Assembly: GCA_903928965.1 (NCBI GenBank)
Contig: CAIYSZ010000017.1
Span: forward strand, 1 to 64,000
Length of the DNA: 64,000 bases
Origin: an uncultured Pseudomonadota bacterium
GTDB taxonomy: Bacteria > Pseudomonadota > Gammaproteobacteria > Methylococcales > Methylomonadaceae
Reading direction: 5' to 3'
Both the position numbers and the translations under genes were made by a program. The notes below the pieces were generated by a model. That model was given only the letters and a program-made list of their open reading frames with translations, was not told the DNA's origin and ran no database searches. Shown piece after piece: positions 9,032-18,528 of the stretch (positions within the stretch are counted from its first letter, which is position 1; each line of letters starts with the position of its first letter).

Positions 9032-9490
9032 ATGCGCTGCCCGTTCTGTTCCGCCCAAGACACCCGCGTCATAGACAGCCGGGTCACTGACGATGGGGAG
9101 CAAGTCAAGCGCCGCCGTGAATGCTTGGCTTGCAAGGAACGCTTCACCACTTTTGAAATCACCGAACTCGCTCTGCCGCGCGTGATCAAGCGCAACGGCG
9201 AACGGCAAAGCTTCGACGAGAACAAACTGCGCGCCGGCATGCAGCGGGCGCTGGAAAAACGGCCGGTGCAGGCCGACGCCGTGGAAGCCGCCATCAGCCG
9301 CATCAAAAAACATTTGCAAGTATGCGGCGAACGCGAAGTCCCGGCGCTAACCATAGGCGAACTGGTCATGCAAGAACTACGCGCCCTGGATCACGTCGCC
9401 TATGTGCGCTTCGCTTCCGTGTACCGCAGTTTTCAAGACCTCAACGAATTCACCGCCATGATTCAAAACCTGCAAACCCATGTCGAGTGA
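9032..9490 (+). CDS. nrdR: Transcriptional repressor NrdR
   Basis: A 152-residue protein with the N-terminal zinc ribbon [17 protein letters not shown]...[14 protein letters not shown] (CxxC twice) and the following ATP-cone ([19 protein letters not shown]...). The length is the usual one. NrdR senses ATP/dATP and represses ribonucleotide reductase operons by binding NrdR boxes. It is commonly found, as here, at the head of riboflavin genes. Its end overlaps the start of ribD by 11 bases, so it is probably cotranscribed with the rib genes. Confidence 0.97.
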   Translation: MRCPFCSAQDTRVIDSRVTDDGEQVKRRRECLACKERFTTFEITELALPRVIKRNGERQSFDENKLRAGMQRALEKRPVQADAVEAAISRIKKHLQVCGEREVPALTIGELVMQELRALDHVAYVRFASVYRSFQDLNEFTAMIQNLQTHVE

Positions 9491-10577
9491 AACGGACGCC
9501 GCCTACATGGCGCGGGCCTTGCAAGTGGCGCGCAACGCCTTGTACACCGCCGACCCCAACCCGGCCGTCGGCTGCGTGCTGGTAAAACATGGCCGCATCA
9601 TCGCCGAAGGCTGGACCCAACCGCCAGGCCAAGCGCATGCTGAAATCCACGCCTTGCGCCAAACCGAACTTGCCGCCGGGGCCACCGCCTACGTCACCCT
9701 TGAGCCCTGTAGCCACCACGGCCGTACTGGCCCCTGCTGTGACGCGCTAATCGCCGCCGGCGTGACGCGGGTGGTCGCCGCCATCGAAGACCCCAATCCC
9801 TTGGTTTCCGGCCAGGGCTTGAGAAAACTGAAAGCCGCCGGCGTGGACATTGACACCGGCGTCATGGCGGCGGAAGCGGCGGCGCTCAACCGCGGCTTTC
9901 TAAAACGCATGACCCAAGGCCTGCCGTGGATCACCGGCAAACTGGCCGCCAGCCTAGACGGACGCACCGCGCTCGCCTCCGGCGAAAGCCGCTGGATCAC
10001 TTCCGAGGCCGCCCGCGCCGACGTACACCGCCACCGCGCCGCCAGCAGCGCCGTGCTGACCGGCGTCGGCACCGTATTGCAAGACGATCCGCGGCTGGAC
10101 GCCCGCGTTGATTTTCCGGCGGCGCAACCGATCAAAGTGGTACTGGACTCACAACTGCGCACCCCGCCCAACGCCAAACTCCTGGAAAACGGCGGCCAGG
10201 TTTGGCTGCTCACCTGTAGCGCGGATTTTGAAAAAATTCGCGAACTTAAGGCTTACGGATTTAAAATACACACTATCGAATCCATCGACGGCAAGCCGGA
10301 TTTAAACGCAGCCTGCCGTTTTTTGGCCGGCCTCGGCGTCAACAACCTCTGGGTGGAAGCCGGCGCGGAATTAAACGGCGCGTTTTTACGCAGCGGATTG
10401 GTAGACGAATGGCTAATCTATATGGCCCCCTGCATCCTCGGCGACCGGGGGCGCGGCATGTTCCAACTACCCGAACTCAATACCATGCACGATAAAATTG
10501 TCTTAAGCTTAATCGATTGCCAACCGCTAGGCCCTGATTTAAAACTCATTTATACCCAACAGCCAAACAACCGATAA
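9480..10577 (+). CDS. ribD: Bifunctional diaminohydroxyphosphoribosylaminopyrimidine deaminase / reductase
   Basis: A 365-residue two-domain enzyme of riboflavin synthesis. The N-terminal cytidine-deaminase-like domain has the zinc ligands in HAEIHAL and [16 protein letters not shown]. From about residue 145 the reductase domain follows ([36 protein letters not shown]). It deaminates the pyrimidine product of GTP cyclohydrolase II and reduces its ribosyl side chain with NADPH. The start inside the end of nrdR (ATGTCGAGTGAAACG) fits the conserved MARALQVAR opening a few residues on. RibE follows after 14 bases. Confidence 0.97.
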   Translation: MSSETDAAYMARALQVARNALYTADPNPAVGCVLVKHGRIIAEGWTQPPGQAHAEIHALRQTELAAGATAYVTLEPCSHHGRTGPCCDALIAAGVTRVVAAIEDPNPLVSGQGLRKLKAAGVDIDTGVMAAEAAALNRGFLKRMTQGLPWITGKLAASLDGRTALASGESRWITSEAARADVHRHRAASSAVLTGVGTVLQDDPRLDARVDFPAAQPIKVVLDSQLRTPPNAKLLENGGQVWLLTCSADFEKIRELKAYGFKIHTIESIDGKPDLNAACRFLAGLGVNNLWVEAGAELNGAFLRSGLVDEWLIYMAPCILGDRGRGMFQLPELNTMHDKIVLSLIDCQPLGPDLKLIYTQQPNNR

Positions 10578-10591
10578 CAAGAGCGCACAAA

Positions 10592-11263
10592 ATGTTTACA
10601 GGCATCATAGCGGCCGTCGGCCGCATTCAAGCCGTCAATGAACGCGGCGGCGACCGCCGCTTAGTGATCCGCGCCGGCAAACTGCCGCTGGCTGGCACAG
10701 CGCTCGGCGACAGCATCGCCGTCAACGGCGTCTGTTTAACCGCGGTCGAACTCAGCGCCGACAGCTTCAGCGCCGACGTTTCCAATGAAACCCTATCCCG
10801 CAGCACGCTCATCCAGGCCAAGGTCGGCGACCCGGTCAACCTGGAACTGGCGCTGACCCCGGCCAGCCGGTTGGGCGGACACATCGTCAGCGGCCATGTC
10901 GACGGCATAGGCCGCATACTCGACAAAAAAGCCGACGGCCGCTCGATTCGCTTTAACTTCCAAGCGCCAGACGCCTTGGCCAAATACATCGCCGAAAAAG
11001 GCTCCATCTGCATCGACGGCATCAGTCTCACCGTCAACACGGTGGACGGCGCCCGCTTCTCGGTCAACATCGTGCCGCATACCTTGGCCGAAACCACCCT
11101 CGGCAACGCCGAAACCGGCCAGGCCGTCAACCTGGAAGTAGATTTATTGTCCCGCTATTTGGAGCGCCTGCTGCAAGGCGACGCGGCGGCGCAACCCTCA
11201 AGCGGCATCAGCGAAGCGCTCTTAAAAAGCAGTGGATTCATCCCCGACGGATATATTTCATGA
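10592..11263 (+). CDS. ribE: Riboflavin synthase, alpha subunit
   Basis: A 223-residue protein with the two tandem lumazine-binding barrels expected of riboflavin synthase. The first opens MFTGIIAAVGRI and has GDSIAVNGVCLTAV; the second has HIVSGHVDGIG and GSICIDGISLTVN. It dismutates two 6,7-dimethyl-8-ribityllumazine molecules into riboflavin and a pyrimidine. The final bases overlap the start of the next gene (ATGA), indicating coupling to ribBX. Normal length for the family. Confidence 0.96.
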   Translation: MFTGIIAAVGRIQAVNERGGDRRLVIRAGKLPLAGTALGDSIAVNGVCLTAVELSADSFSADVSNETLSRSTLIQAKVGDPVNLELALTPASRLGGHIVSGHVDGIGRILDKKADGRSIRFNFQAPDALAKYIAEKGSICIDGISLTVNTVDGARFSVNIVPHTLAETTLGNAETGQAVNLEVDLLSRYLERLLQGDAAAQPSSGISEALLKSSGFIPDGYIS

Positions 11264-12384
11264 ACAGCATAGAAGAAATCATCGACGACCTACGGCAAGG
11301 CAAAATGGTCATCATGGTCGACAACGAAGACCGGGAAAACGAAGGCGATCTGGTCATGGCCGCCGCCTTCGTGCGCCCGGAAGACGTCAACTTCATGGCC
11401 AAATACGGACGCGGACTCATTTGCCTGACCCTGACCCGCGAACGCTGCCAACAACTGCGCCTGCCGCTGATGGTCAGCGATAACCAGACCCCGTACACCA
11501 CCAATTTCACCGTCTCCATCGAGGCCGCCTCCGGCGTCACCACCGGCATCTCCGCCGCCGACCGCGCCCTGACCATACAACGCGCCGTAGCCCGCGACGC
11601 CCAGCCCAGCGACCTGATGCAGCCCGGACACATTTTTCCTTTAATGGCGCAGCCCGGCGGCGTGCTGAACCGGGCCGGCCATACCGAAGCCGGCTGCGAT
11701 CTGGCGCGGCTGGCCGGGGTGGAACCGGCGGCGGTGATCGTGGAAATTCTCAACGACGACGGCAGCATGGCGCGCCGCCCGGACCTAGAGATATTCGCCG
11801 CCCGGCACCAATTGAAAATTGGGGCCATCTCCGACCTGATCAATTACCGGATTCGCCACGAAAACACGCTGGAACGCATTAGCCGTTGCGCTTATCCCAC
11901 TGAATTTGGCGAATTCACGCTTTACGCCTACCAAGACCGCAACGACGACAACGTGCATCTGGCCCTGGTCATGGGCAACGTCGCCGACGGCGAACCGGTG
12001 CTGACGCGGGTGCATGCGCGCAATTTAATCGACGATACGCTATTCTCCAAGCGCAGCGATTGCAACATGCCGGTGCGCGAAGCGCTGAAAAGAATCGCTG
12101 AGGCCGGCCGCGGCGTGCTGGTCCTGATCCGCGGCAACGAAAACAACAAAAACCTGGTGGAACTGATCCACGGCTATGAAATGCAAGACCACGGCCTGAA
12201 AACCGGATTGACCAGCGACATTCCGGACTGGCGCACCACCGGGGCCGGCTCGCGCATCCTATCCGACCTAGGCGTGCACCGCCTCAAGGTGCTGGGCGCG
12301 CAAAAAAAATACTTCGGCCTGTCCGGATTCGACCTGGAAATCGTCGAACACGTCGGCCCGGAATCCGCCGCCGGCGGATCATGA
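11260..12384 (+). CDS. ribB: 3,4-dihydroxy-2-butanone-4-phosphate synthase with degenerate GTP cyclohydrolase II domain
   Basis: A 374-residue RibBA-type fusion. The N-terminal RibB domain is intact (MVDNEDRENEGDLVMAA, TTGISAADRA, GHTEAGCDLARLAG) and makes the four-carbon unit of riboflavin. The C-terminal RibA-like domain has lost its zinc site: where RibA has C..........C.C the sequence is NLIDDTLFSKRSDC, with only one Cys left, and the HRQEGRGIG loop is replaced by IRGNENNKN. This is the RibBX type known from other proteobacteria, with no expected GTP cyclohydrolase activity. A separate ribA is therefore needed elsewhere in the genome. Confidence 0.93.
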   Translation: MNSIEEIIDDLRQGKMVIMVDNEDRENEGDLVMAAAFVRPEDVNFMAKYGRGLICLTLTRERCQQLRLPLMVSDNQTPYTTNFTVSIEAASGVTTGISAADRALTIQRAVARDAQPSDLMQPGHIFPLMAQPGGVLNRAGHTEAGCDLARLAGVEPAAVIVEILNDDGSMARRPDLEIFAARHQLKIGAISDLINYRIRHENTLERISRCAYPTEFGEFTLYAYQDRNDDNVHLALVMGNVADGEPVLTRVHARNLIDDTLFSKRSDCNMPVREALKRIAEAGRGVLVLIRGNENNKNLVELIHGYEMQDHGLKTGLTSDIPDWRTTGAGSRILSDLGVHRLKVLGAQKKYFGLSGFDLEIVEHVGPESAAGGS

Positions 12385-12418
12385 ACCCACTGAAATTTAT
12401 TTGCATTAGGTAAACCTT

Positions 12419-12907
12419 ATGAGCACTCACCCGAACACCATCCGCACCTTAGAAGGCCAATTAAGCGCGCAGCACGGCAAATTTTGCCTGATCTCCTCCC
12501 GCTTCAACAGCTTCATCGTCGCCCAGCTTGAGGCCGGCGCCATTGACGCCCTGATCCGGCACGGCGCGGCGGCGGAAGACATTACCCTGGTCAAGGCCCC
12601 CGGCGCGTTTGAACTGCCCATAGTGGCGCAACGCGTGGCCGCCGGCAAGCAATACGACGCCATCATTGCGCTGGGCGCGGTGATCCGCGGCGGCACCCCG
12701 CATTTTGAATACGTCGCCGGGGAATGCGTCAAAGGCTTGGCGCATATCTCTCTACAATACGACACCCCAATCAGCTTCGGCGTGCTCACCGTGGACAGCA
12801 TAGAACAAGCCATCGAACGCGCCGGCACCAAGGCCGGCAACAAAGGAGCCGAAGCCGCGCTATCGGCGATTGAAATGGTCAGCCTGTTTCGCAATTTGCA
12901 AGCCTAA
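12419..12907 (+). CDS. ribH: 6,7-dimethyl-8-ribityllumazine synthase
   Basis: A 162-residue protein with the lumazine synthase landmarks: the FN(S)F opening ([15 protein letters not shown]), [34 protein letters not shown] (with the catalytic His) and [26 protein letters not shown]. It condenses the butanone phosphate from RibB with the pyrimidine from RibD. It follows ribBX by 34 bases and precedes nusB by 10, the classical ribH-nusB arrangement. Confidence 0.97.
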   Translation: MSTHPNTIRTLEGQLSAQHGKFCLISSRFNSFIVAQLEAGAIDALIRHGAAAEDITLVKAPGAFELPIVAQRVAAGKQYDAIIALGAVIRGGTPHFEYVAGECVKGLAHISLQYDTPISFGVLTVDSIEQAIERAGTKAGNKGAEAALSAIEMVSLFRNLQA

Positions 12908-12917
12908 ACACCCCAGC

Positions 12918-13358
12918 ATGAGCCAAGCTAAAACCAACGCCAGACGCTGCGCCGTGCAGGCCCTTTACCGGTGGCAAATGAGCGGCTGCGGCATCGGCCG
13001 GATCGAGATTGACTTTAACGAAGAAGATCATCTTAAAGGCGCGCAAAAATCCTATTTCAGCGAAATACTGCACGGCGTGCCGAGCCAGCTAGACGTCATA
13101 GACAGCGCGCTGACTGAATTCGTGGACCGACCGGTGGAAAAAATCGATCCGGTGGAACGCGCCATCTTGCGCCTAGGGGTGTATGAACTCATCAACCGGC
13201 TGGAAACGCCGTATAAAGTCATCATTAACGAATCCGTCAATCTAGCCAAGTATTTCGGGGCCGAAGGCAGCCATAAATACGTCAACGGCATCCTGGACAA
13301 AATCGCGCAAAAACTGCGCGCCGGCGAGATTACCAGCAAAAGCGGCAAATCGGAATGA
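12918..13358 (+). CDS. nusB: Transcription antitermination factor NusB
   Basis: A 146-residue helical RNA-binding protein. The start at 12918 (MSQAKTNARRCAVQALYRWQ) gives the standard NusB opening; a longer in-frame start would run back into ribH. Further signatures are VDRPVEKIDPVERAILRLGVYEL and PYKVIINESVNLAKYFGAEGSHKYVNGILD. With NusE it binds boxA of rRNA operons and promotes antitermination. The stop overlaps the thiL start by 4 bases (ATGA). Confidence 0.96.
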   Translation: MSQAKTNARRCAVQALYRWQMSGCGIGRIEIDFNEEDHLKGAQKSYFSEILHGVPSQLDVIDSALTEFVDRPVEKIDPVERAILRLGVYELINRLETPYKVIINESVNLAKYFGAEGSHKYVNGILDKIAQKLRAGEITSKSGKSE

Positions 13359-14287
13359 GACTAGGCGAATTTGAACTCATTCGCCGTTATTTCGACGTCG
13401 AACCGCCGCAGAATGCCGCCACGGCGCTGGGCATAGGCGACGACTGCGCCCTGCTGGACATCCCGCCCGGCCAGCAACTGGCCGTCACCACCGACGCCAT
13501 GGTGGAAACCGTACACTTTTATCCCCATACCGACCCGGCCCTACTGGGACACAAATTATTGGCCGTCAATCTCAGCGACTTGGCCGCCATGGGCGCGCAA
13601 CCGTGCGCCGTCACCCTGAGCCTGACGCTGCCGCACGCCGACCCAGACTGGCTAGCGGCCTTCGCCGGCGGTTTTTTGCAACTTGCCCGCCGACACCAAG
13701 TCGACCTGATCGGCGGCGACACCACCCGCGGCCCGCTGTGCTTGAGCGCGCAAGCGCTGGGGCTGATTCCCGCCGGCCAAGCCCTGCGCCGCGGCGGCGC
13801 GCGGCCGGGAGACATGATTTACCTCAGCGGCGACATCGGCGACGCCGGGCTGGGCCTAAAAATCCTGCAAGGCCGGGCCTTCAACGACCCCGAAGCGCTG
13901 GAGCGCCTGCACCGCCCCACCCCGCGCGTGGAACTAGGCCTACAATTGCGCGGCATAGCCAGCAGTTGCATAGACATATCCGACGGCTTGGCCGCCGACC
14001 TCGGCCACATCCTAAGCATGAGCAATGTCGGCGCGCGCCTGGAATGGGACAAACTGCCCTTATCCGCCGCCGTATCCGCTTACATTCTGGAAACCGGCGA
14101 CTGGACGCTGCCGCTGACCGCCGGCGACGACTACGAACTCTGCTTCACCGCGCCGCCGGAAAAACAAAGGCAAATCCCGCCCGGCTGCGCCTGCATAGGT
14201 GAAATCCAAAGCCAACCCGGCCTGCGCCTGCGGCGATTCGGCCGCGAACATCCATACAGCGGCAACAGTGGATATGCGCATTTTTAA
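13355..14287 (+). CDS. thiL: Thiamine-monophosphate kinase
   Basis: A 310-residue PurM/AIR-synthase-fold kinase with the expected landmarks GEFELIRRYF, GIGDDCALLD, TTDAMVETVHF, LLAVNLSDLAAMGA, LIGGDTTRG and CIDISDGLAADLGHI. It phosphorylates thiamine monophosphate to thiamine diphosphate using ATP. The start overlaps the nusB stop, and the end overlaps the pgpA start by 14 bases. This nusB-thiL-pgpA order is widespread in gammaproteobacteria. Confidence 0.95.
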   Translation: MRLGEFELIRRYFDVEPPQNAATALGIGDDCALLDIPPGQQLAVTTDAMVETVHFYPHTDPALLGHKLLAVNLSDLAAMGAQPCAVTLSLTLPHADPDWLAAFAGGFLQLARRHQVDLIGGDTTRGPLCLSAQALGLIPAGQALRRGGARPGDMIYLSGDIGDAGLGLKILQGRAFNDPEALERLHRPTPRVELGLQLRGIASSCIDISDGLAADLGHILSMSNVGARLEWDKLPLSAAVSAYILETGDWTLPLTAGDDYELCFTAPPEKQRQIPPGCACIGEIQSQPGLRLRRFGREHPYSGNSGYAHF

Positions 14288-14768
14288 CCCGCATTACGGC
14301 GCGGCCAAACTCACGCCTAGGCAAATCCTGCGCGACCCAGTGCTATTCTGCGCCTTCGGATTCGGCAGCGGACTCATAAAATTCATGCCCGGCACCTGGG
14401 GCGCCCTAGCCGGCGTTCCGCTCTACCTACTGCTGGCCAACCTGCCCGCTTACGCCTATCTAATCCTCACCCTAGTCGCTTTTTATTTAGGCGTTTACCT
14501 ATGCGGCCAGGCCGCCGCCAAACTGCAATCCGCCGACCACGGCGGCATCGTCTGGGACGAAATCGTCGGCCTACTGATCACAATGTATGGCCTGCCACTA
14601 GAATCGGAAACCCTCCTCGCCGGCTTCGCCGCCTTCCGCCTATTCGACATCCTCAAACCCTGGCCGATCAACTGGCTAGACCGCAACATCAAAGGCGGCC
14701 TCGGCGTCATGCTGGATGATGCATTGGCCGGCGTATTCGCCGCCTTGTTGTTGCGGTTGTGGTTCTAG
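14274..14768 (+). CDS. pgpA: Phosphatidylglycerophosphatase A
   Basis: A 164-residue membrane protein. The start MRIFNPHYGAAKLTPRQIL at 14274 matches the family opening, though it lies inside the thiL end. Conserved elements are FGSGLIKFMPGTWGALAG, the DHGGIVWDEIVG motif with acidic metal-binding residues, FRLFDILKPWPINWLDR and GGLGVMLDDALAG. It removes the terminal phosphate of phosphatidylglycerophosphate to make phosphatidylglycerol in the inner membrane. It is the last gene of the rib-nusB run. Confidence 0.94.
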   Translation: MRIFNPHYGAAKLTPRQILRDPVLFCAFGFGSGLIKFMPGTWGALAGVPLYLLLANLPAYAYLILTLVAFYLGVYLCGQAAAKLQSADHGGIVWDEIVGLLITMYGLPLESETLLAGFAAFRLFDILKPWPINWLDRNIKGGLGVMLDDALAGVFAALLLRLWF

Positions 14769-14973
14769 CATCTGTTCAACTACCAAATCCGAGTAACGGC
14801 ATACAAATCAGCCACAACATCATTGCTAACAACAGGAATATTTTCCACTTTTGAAACATATGAAAGGAAGTCAATCATGCAGACCAAAAACGAAAAAATC
14901 ATGGTTAAAGTTTCTTGTGGACTAATTTGGCAAAATTTGCCATCATCACCTGTACTCTTTTTTAGGTAACACC

Positions 14974-15225
14974 ATGACAACCATGAATATATCGCTTCCC
15001 GAAATCCTTAAGGATTTTGTAGACTCTCAGGTGCTAGAGAATGGCTACAGCACTTCAAGCGAGTACATCCGCACCCTGATCCGTAACGATCAAATCAAGC
15101 AGGCGGAGCAGCGCTTAGCGGCGCTCATGTTGGAAGGTCTGGAATCAGGTTCCGCCATTCCCATCAATGAAACTTATTGGGACAATAAGCGCGCGGCCCA
15201 GAGACAAAGGCATTCCGCGGAATGA
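14974..15225 (+). CDS. ParD-family antitoxin
   Basis: An 83-residue protein with the ribbon-helix-helix opening MNISLPEILKDFVDSQVLENGYSTSSEYIRTLIR, as in ParD/CC2985 antitoxins, and an acidic/basic C-terminal tail that would wrap the toxin. It overlaps the downstream parE remnant by 4 bases (ATGA), the usual antitoxin-toxin arrangement. The antitoxin frame itself looks intact. A 205-base gap before it separates it from pgpA. Confidence 0.88.
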   Translation: MTTMNISLPEILKDFVDSQVLENGYSTSSEYIRTLIRNDQIKQAEQRLAALMLEGLESGSAIPINETYWDNKRAAQRQRHSAE

Positions 15226-15391
15226 AACCCATCCGCATCCGCCCGCATGCCGACATGGAAATTGAAGCTTTTGCGGACTATATCGCACACGACAATCCTC
15301 ATGCGGCATTGCGCTTTACATTGACATTCTGCGCGTCCTACACAGCGCGCGGGATATTCCCAACATTCTCATGGAAGGTTCGGAATTTTGA
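15222..15391 (+). pseudogene. ParE toxin remnant with internal deletion and frameshift
   Basis: The first 34 codons read as a normal ParE N-terminus (MKPIRIRPHADMEIEAFADY...NPHAALRF). The frame then runs into unrelated residues and stops at 15434. A second frame beginning at 15320 encodes a typical ParE C-terminus, IDILRVLHSARDIPNIL, ending at a TGA at 15389-15391. About 40 central codons are missing and the two ends are out of frame, so no active toxin is expected. The pairing with an intact ParD suggests a decayed module. Confidence 0.8.
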
Positions 15392-15488
15392 TCCTGCCGC
15401 CTCCCCCGCTCTTGCACTAGCAGCCCTAGCATAATAAACGCTCGGCGCGTTATACTATTCAAAGAACCGTCGTCCAGGCCATCACCCC

Positions 15489-17426
15489 ATGTCAGAACAT
15501 AAAACCTACCCAGTCCCGCCGGAATTAGCCGCCAGCGCGCACATCAACCGCGAACGCTATTTAGAAATGTACCGGCAATCCGTCGCCGACCCTGAAGGCT
15601 TTTGGGCCAAGCAAGCCAAGGAATTTCTGGACTGGGAGCAAGACTGGGAAAGCGTGCTAGACCACGACTACCGGCAAGGCCGCGTCAGCTGGTTCGCCGG
15701 CGGCCGCCTGAACGCCAGCGTCAACTGCCTGGACCGCCATCTGGCCGAACGCGGCGAGCAAACCGCCATTATTTGGGAAGGCGACGATCCAAACCAACAT
15801 CAACGCATCACCTACCGGCAGCTATACCAAAAAGTCTGCAAATTCGCCAACGTACTCAAAGCCCACGGCGTCAAAAAAGGCGACCGCGTCTGCATCTACC
15901 TCCCGATGATCATCGAAGCGGCGGTGGCGACCCTGGCCTGCGCCCGCATTGGCGCGGTGCATTCCATCGTCTTCGGCGGCTTTTCCGCCGACGCCTTGCG
16001 CGACCGCATCCAAGACGCGGACTGCCAAGTGCTGATATGCGCCGACGCCAGCTTCCGCGGCGGCAAAATCGTCCCCTCCAAGCAAAACGCCGACAAAGCC
16101 GCCGCCCAATGCCCCGGCCTGCAAACCGTTATCGTGGTCAAACACGCCGGCATTGACATCACTTGGCATGCAGGCCGCGACGTCGATTACCGCGCCGCGA
16201 TCGAACAAGCCTCCGCCGACTGCCCGCCGGAAATCGTGGACGCCGAAGACCCCTTGTTCATACTCTACACCTCCGGTTCCACTGGCAAACCCAAGGGCCT
16301 GCTGCACACCACCGGCGGCTATCTGCTGTACGCCGCCATGACCCACAAATACATTTTCGATTACCAACCGGGCGACGTCTATTGGTGCACCGCCGACATC
16401 GGCTGGGTCACCGGCCACTCCTACGTAGTTTACGGCCCGTTGTGCAACGGTGCCACCAGCCTGATGTTTGAAGGCGTGCCCACCTATCCGGAAGCGGACC
16501 GCTTCTGGCGCATCATCGACAAATACCAAGTCAACATCTTCTACACCGCGCCCACCGCCATCCGCTCCCTGATGGCGCACGGAGAACAAACCCTGGCCGG
16601 AACCAGCCGCGGCAGCTTGCGCGTGCTCGGCAGCGTCGGCGAACCGATCAACCCCGAGGCCTGGGAATGGTATTACCATCAAATCGGCCGCGGCCGCAGC
16701 CCGATAGTCGACACCTGGTGGCAAACCGAAACCGGCGGCATACTTATTACGCCGCTGCCGGGGGCCACCGATTTAAAACCCGGCTCCGCCACCCTGCCGT
16801 TCTTCGGCGTGCGGCCGGCGATACTAGACCCGGACGGCTACGAATTAGAAGGAGCAGCCGAAGGCGCGCTGGCGCTCAGCTATCCGTGGCCGGGCCAAGC
16901 CCGCAGCATCTACGGAGACCATGCGCGCTTCGTGGAAACCTATTTTCAAAAATTCCCGGGCTATTATCTGGCCGGCGACGGCGCGCGGCGCGACGCCGAC
17001 GGCTATTACTGGATCACCGGCCGCATCGACGACGTACTCAACGTCTCCGGCCACCGCCTCGGCACCGCCGAAATCGAAAGCGCGCTGGTGCTGCATCCCT
17101 TGGTCGCCGAGGCGGCGGTAGTCGGCGTGCCGCATCCGATCAAGGGCCAAGGCGTATACGCCTACGTCACCTTGAACCACGGCGTGCAAGGCGGCCCTGA
17201 ACTGAAACAACAACTTCTGAATCTGGTGCGCGAGGAAATCAGCGCCATCGCCTTGCCGGAGCAAATCCAATGGGCCCCCGGCCTGCCGAAAACCCGCTCC
17301 GGCAAAATCATGCGCCGCATCCTGCGGAAAATCGCCGCCCATGAATTTGAACATCTAGGCGATATCTCAACGCTGGCCGACCCGAGCGTGGTTGAAGATT
17401 TAATCGCCGGACGCCAAAAAGCCTAG
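15489..17426 (+). CDS. acs: Acetyl-coenzyme A synthetase
   Basis: A 645-residue AMP-forming acyl-CoA synthetase. Landmarks are the ACAS N-terminal domain ([16 protein letters not shown]), P-loop [40 protein letters not shown], the active-site [30 protein letters not shown] and the C-terminal [16 protein letters not shown] with the acetylation-regulated Lys. It activates acetate to acetyl-CoA. The length (about 650) and the GWVTGHSY loop favour acetate over propionate. It stands alone between the ParD remnant locus and the DoxX gene. Confidence 0.95.
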   Translation: MSEHKTYPVPPELAASAHINRERYLEMYRQSVADPEGFWAKQAKEFLDWEQDWESVLDHDYRQGRVSWFAGGRLNASVNCLDRHLAERGEQTAIIWEGDDPNQHQRITYRQLYQKVCKFANVLKAHGVKKGDRVCIYLPMIIEAAVATLACARIGAVHSIVFGGFSADALRDRIQDADCQVLICADASFRGGKIVPSKQNADKAAAQCPGLQTVIVVKHAGIDITWHAGRDVDYRAAIEQASADCPPEIVDAEDPLFILYTSGSTGKPKGLLHTTGGYLLYAAMTHKYIFDYQPGDVYWCTADIGWVTGHSYVVYGPLCNGATSLMFEGVPTYPEADRFWRIIDKYQVNIFYTAPTAIRSLMAHGEQTLAGTSRGSLRVLGSVGEPINPEAWEWYYHQIGRGRSPIVDTWWQTETGGILITPLPGATDLKPGSATLPFFGVRPAILDPDGYELEGAAEGALALSYPWPGQARSIYGDHARFVETYFQKFPGYYLAGDGARRDADGYYWITGRIDDVLNVSGHRLGTAEIESALVLHPLVAEAAVVGVPHPIKGQGVYAYVTLNHGVQGGPELKQQLLNLVREEISAIALPEQIQWAPGLPKTRSGKIMRRILRKIAAHEFEHLGDISTLADPSVVEDLIAGRQKA

Positions 17427-17451
17427 CCCGCGGGTCAAATACATCATTCCC

Positions 17452-18009
17452 TCACCCGCGGATATTCTTAAGCCAAGCATCCACGCTAAAGCGCCCGCTG
17501 CCGCTGAACAGCAATGAACTTAACATAAACATATACATTAGCGGCAGTTTAAAGTTGCCATGGCCTTGATCGGTGATAACGTAACCTTGCCGCAAATCTT
17601 CAAGGTCTTGCCACTGGCTGGGCCAGTGCACGGCGGCAATGGCAACCACGGTCAACACCATTAAGGCGGCGCTGAAAAATCGGGTCATCAATCCGGCGAT
17701 TAACGCTATGGGCGCTATCAGTTCCAAACCGGTCGCCAAATTCCAGGCGATATCGGCCGGCAGCAAATTCACGGGATACGGAAAGGCGATATCGGCAAAC
17801 CAGTTTTCGCCGTGCAGTTTTTCCCACCCTGCTTCGCCGAATTCATAAGCCAGCAGCAAACGCAGGAATATCGGCGACAATTCGGCGGCATGATTATTCA
17901 GCTTAAGTTTAAGCCGTTTGGCCGCGCCGATGAAGGTTTGGATTGTAAAATTCATGTTGTTGGAGGTCATGTTATTCAGATCATTGGTTCGTGGCGCTGG
18001 ATTTTGCAT
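17452..18009 (-). CDS. DoxX-family membrane protein (HvfX-like)
   Basis: A 185-residue protein with four predicted membrane helices and DoxX features (LSPIFLRLLLAYEFGEAGWEKL, GLELIAPIALIAGLMTRFFSAALMVLTVVAIAAVHWP). The start at 18009 has an excellent GGGAGGAG ribosome site 8 bases upstream. It lies directly downstream of the HvfA-like precursor gene but behind a terminator hairpin. DoxX proteins called HvfX accompany HvfA precursors in Haemophilus, Legionella and others; their exact role is unclear. In this locus the usual HvfB (DUF692) and HvfC (DUF2063) genes are absent. Confidence 0.85.
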   Translation of the reverse strand: MQNPAPRTNDLNNMTSNNMNFTIQTFIGAAKRLKLKLNNHAAELSPIFLRLLLAYEFGEAGWEKLHGENWFADIAFPYPVNLLPADIAWNLATGLELIAPIALIAGLMTRFFSAALMVLTVVAIAAVHWPSQWQDLEDLRQGYVITDQGHGNFKLPLMYMFMLSSLLFSGSGRFSVDAWLKNIRG

Positions 18010-18051
18010 GAGACGGACTCCTCCCTTGGGGTTTAATTTGAAGCATAAAAA

Positions 18052-18078
18052 CCGCCGGCGCCGAACGAGCGCCGGCGG
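18052..18078 (-). terminator. Terminator or attenuator between hvfA-like and doxX
   Basis: A perfect 10-bp stem, CCGCCGGCGC/GCGCCGGCGG, with a 7-base loop, followed on the minus strand by TTTTT. It starts about 10 bases after the precursor gene stop and 43 bases before the DoxX start. It probably lets the precursor be made in large excess over the membrane protein. Confidence 0.85.
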
Positions 18079-18087
18079 GATTAGCCT

Positions 18088-18462
18088 TTATTTGGCGCCG
18101 GTTTTTGCGCCGCAATTGCCTTCAGGCATTTTGTCGCCGGTTTTGGCGCCGCATGACCCTTCCTTGGCTTTGGATTCCATCGCTTTAGCCGCCTCGGCCT
18201 TGCCGGCCCCGCATTTGCCTTCACTTGCCTTGGATTCCATGGCCTTGGCGGCCTCGGCCTTGCCTGCGCCGCATTTACCTTCACTCATTTTGGCGTCCGG
18301 CGCGGTTTCCGCCGCCTGACTATCCGCCACGATTACAGTAGGGTTGGCGGAAATGTTGGTAAATCCGAACGGATTTTCTCCAGCCTGAATAGACGGCGCG
18401 GCGCTGAATAAAGTTGAGGCCAAGGCTCCGCCCAAAGTCAAAGAAAGGTGTTTTTTATGCAT
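18088..18462 (-). CDS. hvfA: HvfA/bufferin-like Cys-rich RiPP precursor, four EGxCG motifs
   Basis: A 124-residue exported protein. A signal peptide (MHKKHLSLTLGGALASTLFSAAPSIQA) is followed by GENPFGFT, resembling the NPF stretch after the signal in HvfA precursors. The C-terminal half carries EGKCG at 61-65 and 81-85, EGSCG at 101-105 and EGNCG at 114-118, the first two in identical 19-residue repeats (EGKCGAGKAEAAKAMESKA). In characterised systems the EGKCG cysteines are converted to oxazolone-thioamide or thiooxazole groups by HvfB-HvfC-type enzymes, and the products bind copper. No modification enzyme is adjacent here. The identification rests on the motif and the DoxX neighbour. Confidence 0.85.
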   Translation of the reverse strand: MHKKHLSLTLGGALASTLFSAAPSIQAGENPFGFTNISANPTVIVADSQAAETAPDAKMSEGKCGAGKAEAAKAMESKASEGKCGAGKAEAAKAMESKAKEGSCGAKTGDKMPEGNCGAKTGAK

Positions 18463-18528
18463 GGTGAATACTCCAAAATGATTGCTGAATTAAAATCAGG
18501 ACAGACAACATTGTCTTCCTGCCTCATC

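Noticed and set aside
14780-14980. 66-codon minus-strand frame between pgpA and parD
   Set aside because: No ribosome site and no family resemblance; it overlaps the probable parD promoter.
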